Assembly (NCBI GenBank): GCA_002505935.1
Contig: DAWL01000099.1
Coordinates: 1-5,053 of the forward strand
Direction of reading: 5' to 3'
Length of the DNA stretch: 5,053 bases
Source of the DNA: Euryarchaeota archaeon UBA226
GTDB lineage: Archaea; Thermoplasmatota; Poseidoniia; Poseidoniales; Poseidoniaceae
Positions 1 to 5,053 of the stretch are shown one piece after another (position 1 is the first letter of the stretch; the number at the start of each line of letters is the position of its first letter). The position numbers and the translations under genes were made by a program. Under the pieces are notes generated by a model. The model was not told the DNA's origin. It was given only the letters and a program-made list of their open reading frames with translations, and did no database searches.

Positions 1-497
1 AATGTTGCTTCTTCAATCAATGCCTTGGCCATGACGGTTTTTCCAGAGCCCGTAGATCCCAACATGGCTGCGTGGCGCGCTAAAACTTGAGAAGGAATGG
101 CCACAGAACTCCCATCATCTCGGCGAGTTCCAAGGATCATATCCCCTTCAATGGCCTCTTTACTGACTTCATTTTGAGTGGACTCTTCTATGTTCTCCTC
201 CACTACTTCAGAATTTTCGCCTTCAACCTCATCATTTGCAGATTCTTCAGATTCATTATCATTCAACCACGAATCTTCATCTTCCTTTTCGACAACCTCT
301 TCTTCGAATTGGTTTTCAGACCAAACCTCTTCATTTTCTTCCTCTGCAGCAGCACGCACTTCTTCTGCCAACGCTTCTGCAGAATCAGGAGCATTTTCCT
401 CTTCTAGGATTTCTCCTATCCCCCATTGGTCCCCTATTTCAGAGGCGTCTTTATGTTCGACCTCGCCCTCTTCCACCGGCACATCATCATCGGGCAT
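1..497 (-). CDS. HerA/DUF87-type P-loop ATPase, N-terminal part (truncated by window edge)
   Basis: Reading the minus strand from an ATG at 497 gives 165 uninterrupted codons that run off the left edge. Residues 1-118 are about 40% Asp+Glu with only about four Lys/Arg, so this is a disordered acidic leader. After it comes a short segment (LGTRRDDGSSVAIPSQVLAR) and then HAAMLGSTGSGKT, whose GSTGSGKT at residues 147-154 (nt 36-59) is a textbook Walker A. The Arg-His plus hydrophobic lead-in to G-S-T-G-S-G-K-T is characteristic of HerA/DUF87/VirB4-like hexameric ATPases, which are DNA-translocating or helicase-like motors. The HAS beta-barrel that usually precedes the ATPase core in HerA itself has no room here, so this is a HerA-like relative rather than canonical HerA. 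Walker B and the rest of the core are outside the window. An in-frame TGA at 504-506 fixes 497 as the only upstream ATG. A GGTGGTGGTG stretch (511-520) is the nearest purine-rich element, but a much better Shine-Dalgarno/GTG pair lies further upstream in another frame (see findings). The gene diverges from the aminotransferase. Family call is fairly sure; function is inferred. Confidence 0.8.
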   Translation of the reverse strand, partial: MPDDDVPVEEGEVEHKDASEIGDQWGIGEILEEENAPDSAEALAEEVRAAAEEENEEVWSENQFEEEVVEKEDEDSWLNDNESEESANDEVEGENSEVVEENIEESTQNEVSKEAIEGDMILGTRRDDGSSVAIPSQVLARHAAMLGSTGSGKTVMAKALIEEAT

Positions 498-544
498 ACT
501 TCGTCAGCAACACCACCACCTTCATGAGTTTTGGTCACATTAAT

Positions 545-549
545 CCTCC
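545..549 (-). promoter_or_regulatory. Shine-Dalgarno-like GGAGG upstream of an out-of-frame GTG
   Basis: The minus strand reads GGAGG at 549-545, followed by six bases and a GTG at 538-536. This is ideal ribosome-binding geometry. The frame it opens ends at a stop at 434-436 and is not the frame of the ATPase (ATG at 497). It may be the true start of the ATPase gene with a frameshift downstream, a short overlapping leader peptide, or chance. Confidence 0.4.
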
Positions 550-576
550 AAAGCGCTGAAATCATCCCTCTACTTC

Positions 577-1668
577 GTGAATAGTATGGAGCCGAACATC
601 CCTCTGGCGCGACCTTGGGTTGATTCTTCAATGATTCAGGCGGCTACAGATGTCATCACCTCTCGCCGTTGGGTGAAGGGCCCCGAATCTCGAGTCTTTG
701 GGGGAGAATTCGCGCATTATTGTGGGGCAGAAGCAGCAGTTCCTTGCGCAAGCGGCTCCGCATCACTCATCGCCGCTCTACGATTATTGGATATTGGGCC
801 TGGAGATGAAGTGATTGTCCCTTCATTGACCTTCTTTGCGAGTGTTTCCTGCATCGAAATTGTTGGCGCAACTCCTGTATTTGTTGATGTTGAAGAAGAG
901 TATTGGTGCCTTGATCCCCACTCGGTTGCTGACGCAGTTACAGAACGCACAAAGGCGATTTTAGGCGTGCACCTTTTTGGCCAACCATTCTCAATGAAAC
1001 TCCCAGATGGAATTCCGATAATCGAAGATGCGGCCCAGGCCCATGGTGCAATATTGAATGGTTCAATGGTGGGCTCTCTAGGTGACATTGCGTGCTTCTC
1101 ATTCTTTCCAAGCAAGAATATGGCCGTTGGCGGAGAAGGTGGTATGATTACTACGACGCGATTAGATCTTGCTGAAAGATTGCAATCATGGGTAGACCAT
1201 GGAAGAAGTAACGATTCCAGAATAGAGGCTTTGACTAGCAATTTGAGGATGTCAGAAATACAAGCGGCAATTGGTAGAGTACAATTGAAACACCTCGATG
1301 AATGGCAGATAAGGAGGCAAGAAATTGCAGCTTTACATACCCAAGTTATCGAGCAAATCCCATTACTAAAAGCACCCAAAGTGAGGACAGGAGCAATACA
1401 TGGCTGGCACCAATATGTACTATATTGTGAACACCCGGCTGAATTGGTAGAACATCTTTCCAATAGGGGAATAGAATCTAGGGTGCACTATTCAACTCCT
1501 TGCCATAGACAACCCATCATGTCCGAACATCCTCAACATAAGGAAGGAAGTTTACCAGTTACTGAACGGATTTGTTCAAATCTCGTTTCTATACCGGTTC
1601 ATCCATTATTGACAGATGAAGAGATTTCACGCATTCACGATGCTTTGCACAACTTCAGCATAGTTTGA
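577..1668 (+). CDS. DegT/DnrJ/EryC1/StrS-family PLP-dependent (sugar) aminotransferase
   Basis: A 363-residue fold-type I PLP enzyme of the family that transaminates nucleotide-linked keto-sugars, normally with glutamate as amino donor, to make amino sugars for glycans. The length is normal for the family and the gene appears complete. Visible landmarks (numbering from GTG 577): the opening I-P-L-A-R-P-W; the phosphate-cup loop ASGSAS at 58-63; GDEVIVPSLTF at 76-86; GATPVFVDV at 97-105; EDAAQAHGA at 150-158, with D151 expected to contact the PLP pyridine nitrogen; and SFFPSKN at 175-181 followed by GGEGG, where K180 is the Schiff-base lysine. Then come NLRMSEIQAAIG and a C-terminal half with HGWHQYVL. 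The family often has SGT in the phosphate loop; here it is SGS, a mild substitution. The start is GTG 577 or ATG 586; no Shine-Dalgarno is visible before either, so a leaderless transcript is possible. No glycosyltransferase or nucleotide-sugar gene is adjacent, so the sugar substrate cannot be named. The 3' end overlaps the convergent CYTH gene by 42 nt. Confidence 0.93.
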   Translation: MNSMEPNIPLARPWVDSSMIQAATDVITSRRWVKGPESRVFGGEFAHYCGAEAAVPCASGSASLIAALRLLDIGPGDEVIVPSLTFFASVSCIEIVGATPVFVDVEEEYWCLDPHSVADAVTERTKAILGVHLFGQPFSMKLPDGIPIIEDAAQAHGAILNGSMVGSLGDIACFSFFPSKNMAVGGEGGMITTTRLDLAERLQSWVDHGRSNDSRIEALTSNLRMSEIQAAIGRVQLKHLDEWQIRRQEIAALHTQVIEQIPLLKAPKVRTGAIHGWHQYVLYCEHPAELVEHLSNRGIESRVHYSTPCHRQPIMSEHPQHKEGSLPVTERICSNLVSIPVHPLLTDEEISRIHDALHNFSIV

Positions 1669-2151
1669 TTGTGCCAATTCATAGTTTGACCAGCCAACCT
1701 CTCCAGTAATTTCTCCACTAACCCATGAAGGGATAGAAAGGGAGTGGTCTTCTGTTGGTAACTCAACTTCAGCAATAACCAAACCATCTAAAAGACCGTG
1801 AAATACATCTATCTCCCACACCATACCTTCTGAATCAGTCCACAAAAAACGGGTTTTTACGATACTTGGCCACCATTCTTTACATTCCATTCCATCAATT
1901 CCCCATTCATATTCAACACGCGAGACACCATCCCACTCACCTTTCATAGTTGCAAACCATTTTTTGTTTTGTTTTCTAATTCGCACTCCATCATGAACTT
2001 GGCTGAGATCGACTTCTTTAGGCGGCTTTAGACCAGCCATATCAGGAGCATACCACTGCTCAATTTCGTGGGAATCTAGTCTAATGAGAAATTTCGGCTT
2101 TTCCAAAACCAAGAATCGCCTTTCAATTTCCTTGCCCACGGAACCCTGCAC
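1627..2151 (-). CDS. CYTH-domain protein (triphosphate tunnel metalloenzyme-like)
   Basis: A 174-residue single-domain protein of the CYTH superfamily, whose members form an eight-stranded beta tunnel and hydrolyse or cyclise triphosphorylated substrates (inorganic triphosphate, thiamine triphosphate, ATP) with divalent metal. The N-terminal signature EIERRFLV (residues 8-15) is diagnostic. The other tunnel residues appear in the expected order: R57 and R59 (RIR), K70 (TMKG), R78-E80-E82 (SRVEYE), K99 and R101 (VKTRF), D115 (WEIDVF) and E128/E130 (AEVEL). The fifth position of the ExExK signature is Arg (R12) rather than Lys, a variant also seen in this family. The full residue set suggests an active enzyme, most like the small bacterial/archaeal triphosphatases rather than class IV adenylate cyclase, but the substrate is not determined. 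Start: GTG 2151 gives the full frame. A second in-frame GTG at 2139 would give a protein beginning M-G-K-E-I-E-R-R, the usual layout, with GGAG 12 nt upstream, so 2139 is a serious alternative. No ATG is available upstream before the in-frame stop at 2206-2208. Confidence 0.88.
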   Translation of the reverse strand: MQGSVGKEIERRFLVLEKPKFLIRLDSHEIEQWYAPDMAGLKPPKEVDLSQVHDGVRIRKQNKKWFATMKGEWDGVSRVEYEWGIDGMECKEWWPSIVKTRFLWTDSEGMVWEIDVFHGLLDGLVIAEVELPTEDHSLSIPSWVSGEITGEVGWSNYELAQSNYAEVVQSIVNA

Positions 2152-2214
2152 TCCGTTCTCGATGATGATGTTTGCCCATTCAAGTGAAAATTCGCCGACA
2201 TCCTTTCATTGAAG

Positions 2215-2223
2215 ATATATTTT
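2215..2223 (+). promoter_or_regulatory. Candidate archaeal TATA box for the membrane-protein gene
   Basis: ATATATTTT begins 27 nt before the ATG at 2242. This composition and distance fit an archaeal TATA box driving a leaderless or very short-leader transcript. A GGGAG at 2233-2237 only four bases before the ATG is a competing Shine-Dalgarno signal, so the two readings are partly in conflict. Weak evidence on its own, but the same 27-nt spacing recurs before the next gene. Confidence 0.35.
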
Positions 2224-2241
2224 CGGAGTTCAGGGAGAGAC

Positions 2242-2577
2242 ATGGCTGCCGAAGGGAAAGTCTCGGCCGACTCAGAGATGACGTTGGGACAAATAATGTC
2301 CTCTGGGGATACTGGGGCGATTTCAACAATCATCATTCTAGGTCTAATTTTGGCTGCAATTTTTGGATTTATTTTGTGGAAGATTATTCAGCAACGGAGA
2401 TTGTTGAGTTTGATTAATCAAGTCAATAATGTCAAGAATCGCAAGGATGTGAGAGAGGTAACCATGCGCATGAAAAAGGCGGATGGAAGTTATGCAGATC
2501 AATATCAAATGGAAACTTTGACTGATAGATTGGCAGAATTAGAACAGGCGATTGAGGATAAATTGTCATTCGGCTAA
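2242..2577 (+). CDS. Small single-pass membrane protein with coiled-coil tail, function unknown
   Basis: I do not recognise a named family. From ATG 2242 the protein has 111 residues. Residues 1-24 are a polar N-terminus, residues 26-46 form a strongly hydrophobic helix (ISTIIILGLILAAIFGFILW), and KIIQQRR follows immediately, so the positive-inside rule predicts N-terminus outside and C-terminus in the cytoplasm. The tail is charged; residues 90-108 (METLTDRLAELEQAIEDKL) have heptad-like leucine/isoleucine spacing and probably form a short coiled coil for oligomerisation or partner binding. There is no cleavable signal peptide and no catalytic motif. ATG 2242 is preferred over a TTG further upstream at 2209 because GGGAG lies four bases before it and the extra residues carry no recognisable sequence. 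It diverges from the CYTH gene (90 nt apart) and precedes the lipoprotein gene by 60 nt on the same strand, so a link with the envelope is possible but not shown. The steady frame, clear membrane segment and upstream signals support a real gene. Confidence 0.75.
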   Translation: MAAEGKVSADSEMTLGQIMSSGDTGAISTIIILGLILAAIFGFILWKIIQQRRLLSLINQVNNVKNRKDVREVTMRMKKADGSYADQYQMETLTDRLAELEQAIEDKLSFG

Positions 2578-2582
2578 TCGAT

Positions 2583-2590
2583 TTACGTAA
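2583..2590 (+). promoter_or_regulatory. Short perfect palindrome in the intergenic gap (possible operator)
   Basis: TTACGTAA is an exact 8-bp palindrome five bases after the stop of the membrane-protein gene and about 20 nt upstream of the TATA-like box of the lipoprotein gene. The position would suit a regulator binding site. An 8-bp palindrome can occur by chance, so this is only a candidate. Confidence 0.15.
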
Positions 2591-2610
2591 AATGACCTAA
2601 CCATGCCCAC

Positions 2611-2616
2611 TAATAT
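2611..2616 (+). promoter_or_regulatory. Candidate archaeal TATA box for the lipoprotein gene
   Basis: TAATAT begins 27 nt upstream of the ATG at 2638, the distance expected for a leaderless archaeal transcript. No convincing Shine-Dalgarno lies before 2638 (the preceding bases are GACTAGGT), which agrees with leaderless translation. The box is short and non-canonical. Confidence 0.4.
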
Positions 2617-2637
2617 GGGAGAGACTACCGACTAGGT

Positions 2638-5007
2638 ATGATGCAGAGCCTTTACGCCTTGCCACGCTTGATTACAATCACTTCGATGATGCTGCTGATG
2701 TCCTTATCGGGATGTCTTGGTGTAATTGAAGAAATAGCAGAAGAAACACCGATTGACGATATAGTAGAAATTCCAGAAATAATTACGGAATTACCTACAG
2801 AATGGGACCTCATTCCTCCACGAGTACCTACATCTCCTAATCTAACTCCTTTCACAGATTGCCAAGAATTAGAAACGGAATTAAAATCAACAATTTTGGA
2901 AGAGGCTAGAATTCAATTGTTACAGGCTGTTGAACAAGGCGACTATTACTGGGGCGGGGTCTGGGCTGAAGATGATATGATGATGGACGGCGATGTCGCG
3001 GAATCTGCACCAGCAGAATCTGGTGGGCAAAGTAGAACGAATTCTGACACACGCGTCGAGGGGGAAGACTTCTCCGGTACCAATAATCAAGAATCAGGTG
3101 TCGATGAAGCCGATTTCATCAAGACGGATGGATATTATATTTACATTCTAAACGATGGTACATTAACCATTCTTGGAGTTCCTGAAATAGGTCAGATAAC
3201 CTTTGAATCTGAGACTGAAGTTGAAGGCAATGTTAGAGAAATGATGTTGGATGGCGATAGCTTAGTGTTAATTTCAACAGTCAACGGTTGGCATTTGGAT
3301 GACTCAGATCCTTTGAGAGAGATCATCATGGATGAGGAACAATACTGGTGGAGGTCCGAAACTCTAACCAAGTTCACCGTTGTCGATATTAGCAACCGCA
3401 CAGCACCCACGGTCGAGCGTGAATTGTACCTTGAAGGATACTACATGACCGCTCGTGAAGTAGATGGAACGGTTCGCTTAGTTAACCATGGCTGGATGAA
3501 CCTTCCAGGAATCCAAACATGGTTGGAATATCCAGAAGGGTATTGGTACCTTGATTGGGACCACCCGGACCGCTTGGAAATGCGTAGAACAGCCGCGTGG
3601 CAAGCCATGGAGAAGAACGAACAAGCAGTGGATAATTTGACACTTTCAGATTTCGTACCACAAATTTACGAACGTCAAGGCTCAGAGATAATATCTCATC
3701 TGATGACAGATAATGGTTGCAACGACTTCATCACCAGCGAGGATAGTATGAGTAGAGGAGTGACTTCGATTATGACTCTCGATTTACATAGTGAAGACTT
3801 CTCTTTTGAAGCGGACCATTTGATTAGCAATTGGCCCACAATATATGCGAGCGGAGATGTCATGCTAGTTGTGGAACAAGCTCAAGATTGGTGGTGGTAT
3901 TGGGGTAATGACGAATTGGATGAAGCAACCAATATCCACGCATTTGATATCTCAGATGATGGAAGCACTACTTATGCAGGCAGTGGACGAATTAATGGTA
4001 CAGTTCTCGATCAATTCTGCCTTTCTGAATATGATGGATACATCCGCGTGGCAAGTACTACTGGGCAGTGGAATAGGTGGTGGATGGAAGATCCGGATCC
4101 GATGGAAAACCATGTTTACGTTCTAGAGAAGGATGTGGATGCCGATGGAAGCCCAATTCTTTCAGAGATTGGTCACCTAGGTGGAATCGCTCAGACCGAG
4201 CGAATCTGGAGTGCCCGTTTCGTAGATGAAATGGCTTACATCGTAACATTCGAACAAATCGATCCTCTGTGGATTATCGACCTTGCAGACCCAACAACTC
4301 CTACAATACTTGGAGAACTCGAAGTGCCAGGAGTTTCAACCTATATCCACCCACTTAGCGATGAATTCCTCCTTACTATTGGAATTGGACCAGCAAATGA
4401 AGATGGCACCGGCCTAGATTGGTCTAAGACGCAACTTTCTCTATTCAATATAACAAATACAAGCAGCCCAACTAGAGATAGCATACTAGGTTTGAGCCCA
4501 GTTTTGGATAGTACTGATGGCTGGTCATGGAGCAATTCTGAAGCCTTGTATGAACACAAAGCCTTCCAGTATTGGGCCCCTAAAGAAATGCTTGCAGTGC
4601 CCATGAATACATATCGTTCCAAGTATTGGTATGATGATGATGGAAAATATCAATGGAAATATAATTGGGTATCCAAGCTGATGATCATTAACGTTTCAGA
4701 AGGCGAGAATATGTCGGTACATGGGGAAGTAGACCATTCAGAATTCTATACTGGTAGTCATTACTATTGGAGCGACACCGGAATTCGCCGCTCAATATTC
4801 ATGGGTGACTTCATCTATGCTATTTCTCACGCCGGAGTAACAGTGACCAATCTCACCACTATGGAGACTGTAGATTCATTGATTCTTCGAGAAGCGGTTG
4901 ATTATGAGGATCAATATTGGGAAGAAGGCGAAACAGTTTCATCAGATGGAACAGAAGAAGAACGGGATGATGGTGAAGCCGAATCTGAAAGCCCTGATGA
5001 AGGTTGA
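2638..5007 (+). CDS. Secreted lipoprotein with C-terminal beta-propeller domain (Beta_propel / COG4880 type)
   Basis: A complete 789-residue exported protein. Residues 1-25 form a signal peptide (R10, hydrophobic core 11-23) ending in the lipobox L-S-G-C with C26 as the predicted lipidated cysteine, so the mature protein should be anchored on the outer face of the membrane. A Glu/Asp/Pro-rich stalk follows (about 30-65). The segment TNNQESGVDEADFIKTDGYYIYI (residues 148-170, written here as its consensus core GVDEADFIKTDG at 154-165) matches the hallmark of the Beta_propel family, where it begins the propeller. The remainder consists of beta-strand-rich repeats such as FTVVDISNRTAPTV and WIIDLADPTTPTILGELEVPG, each a strand followed by a 'D-x-x-x-P-T' turn, as in propeller blades. 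Aromatic clusters in acidic surroundings recur (for example W418-W422, W481-W482, W664-W677). Three further cysteines, C75, C361 and C461, could form a disulfide. The C-terminus is a Glu/Asp/Ser-rich tail. The family has no established enzymatic activity; binding or envelope functions are inferred. Start: ATG 2638 or the adjacent ATG 2641. The next gene may begin at 5051. Confidence 0.9.
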   Translation: MMQSLYALPRLITITSMMLLMSLSGCLGVIEEIAEETPIDDIVEIPEIITELPTEWDLIPPRVPTSPNLTPFTDCQELETELKSTILEEARIQLLQAVEQGDYYWGGVWAEDDMMMDGDVAESAPAESGGQSRTNSDTRVEGEDFSGTNNQESGVDEADFIKTDGYYIYILNDGTLTILGVPEIGQITFESETEVEGNVREMMLDGDSLVLISTVNGWHLDDSDPLREIIMDEEQYWWRSETLTKFTVVDISNRTAPTVERELYLEGYYMTAREVDGTVRLVNHGWMNLPGIQTWLEYPEGYWYLDWDHPDRLEMRRTAAWQAMEKNEQAVDNLTLSDFVPQIYERQGSEIISHLMTDNGCNDFITSEDSMSRGVTSIMTLDLHSEDFSFEADHLISNWPTIYASGDVMLVVEQAQDWWWYWGNDELDEATNIHAFDISDDGSTTYAGSGRINGTVLDQFCLSEYDGYIRVASTTGQWNRWWMEDPDPMENHVYVLEKDVDADGSPILSEIGHLGGIAQTERIWSARFVDEMAYIVTFEQIDPLWIIDLADPTTPTILGELEVPGVSTYIHPLSDEFLLTIGIGPANEDGTGLDWSKTQLSLFNITNTSSPTRDSILGLSPVLDSTDGWSWSNSEALYEHKAFQYWAPKEMLAVPMNTYRSKYWYDDDGKYQWKYNWVSKLMIINVSEGENMSVHGEVDHSEFYTGSHYYWSDTGIRRSIFMGDFIYAISHAGVTVTNLTTMETVDSLILREAVDYEDQYWEEGETVSSDGTEEERDDGEAESESPDEG

Positions 5008-5040
5008 AACCTGCACAATCCATAACATCGAATGCTGTTA

Positions 5041-5053
5041 GGAGCAAGTAGTG
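5041..5053 (+). other. Possible start of a downstream gene at the window edge (SD + GTG)
   Basis: GGAG (5041-5044) is followed by six bases and then GTG (5051-5053), the last three bases of the window. This is proper ribosome-binding geometry for a gene starting 44 nt after the lipoprotein stop on the same strand. No codon after the GTG is visible, so the existence of a gene cannot be confirmed. Confidence 0.25.

Noticed and set aside
157..420. TTC/GAA-rich trinucleotide tract that might be a microsatellite or tandem repeat
   Set aside because: The triplets are interrupted and not arranged in fixed units; the pattern follows from consecutive Glu codons on the minus strand.
178..543. Plus-strand open frame encoding a Ser/Phe-rich low-complexity protein
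   Set aside because: It is the antisense of the acidic leader of the minus-strand ATPase: GAA/GAG/GAT codons read backwards give TTC/CTC/ATC and shifted TCT/TCA. The opposite strand has a Walker A motif, so the plus-strand frames are shadows.
717..1463. Long minus-strand open frame of 248 codons
   Set aside because: It lies wholly antisense to the aminotransferase, has a Ser/Cys/Ile-rich composition with no domain motif, and is best explained by codon structure of the real gene.
2159..2170. GATGATGATG short repeat in the divergent promoter region
   Set aside because: Only three units, no larger repeat or inverted copy nearby; too short to call a functional element.
2076..2417. Other open frames covering the CYTH/membrane-protein divergent region on both strands
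   Set aside because: They overlap recognisable genes in other frames, show no family motif, and have no supporting start signals.
1..5053. Search by eye for tRNA/rRNA genes, CRISPR arrays, transposase genes, inverted terminal repeats and hairpin-plus-T-run terminators
   Set aside because: None was seen. Intergenic gaps are short (about 45-90 nt), and no regularly spaced repeats, transposase motifs or stem-loops followed by T runs are apparent.

Overview
The window looks like chromosomal DNA of an uncultivated marine archaeon, most likely a Euryarchaeota Marine Group II/III (Poseidoniia-type) relative. The reasons are an archaeal-style secreted beta-propeller lipoprotein, a HerA/DUF87-type ATPase with a very acidic leader, moderate GC content, dense packing, GTG starts, and AT-rich TATA-like boxes lying about 27 nt upstream of two starts. 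This assignment is inference from gene style; there is no rRNA or other marker gene to settle it.

Layout from left to right. On the minus strand (1-497, running off the left edge) is the N-terminal part of an ATPase: about 118 strongly acidic residues, then a Walker A motif typical of HerA/DUF87 proteins. On the plus strand (577-1668) is a complete DegT/DnrJ/EryC1/StrS-family PLP aminotransferase with an intact Schiff-base lysine. Its 3' end overlaps by 42 nt, tail to tail, a minus-strand CYTH-domain protein (1627-2151) with a complete set of tunnel residues. A plus-strand single-pass membrane protein with a cytoplasmic coiled-coil tail (2242-2577) diverges from the CYTH gene. It is followed on the same strand by a large secreted lipoprotein of the Beta_propel family (2638-5007). 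At the right edge, a Shine-Dalgarno-like GGAG six bases before a terminal GTG (5051-5053) may mark the next gene.

The five genes do not form one obvious pathway. They read as mostly separate transcription units (ATPase and aminotransferase divergent, aminotransferase and CYTH convergent, CYTH and membrane protein divergent). Only the membrane protein and the lipoprotein are co-directional, and each has its own TATA-like box. No tRNA, rRNA, CRISPR array, insertion sequence or long repeat is visible. I see no clear evidence of a novel defence or mobile system. The points most worth checking are the start of the ATPase, where the best Shine-Dalgarno/GTG signal lies in a different frame from the ATPase, and the aromatic/acidic loops of the beta-propeller lipoprotein.
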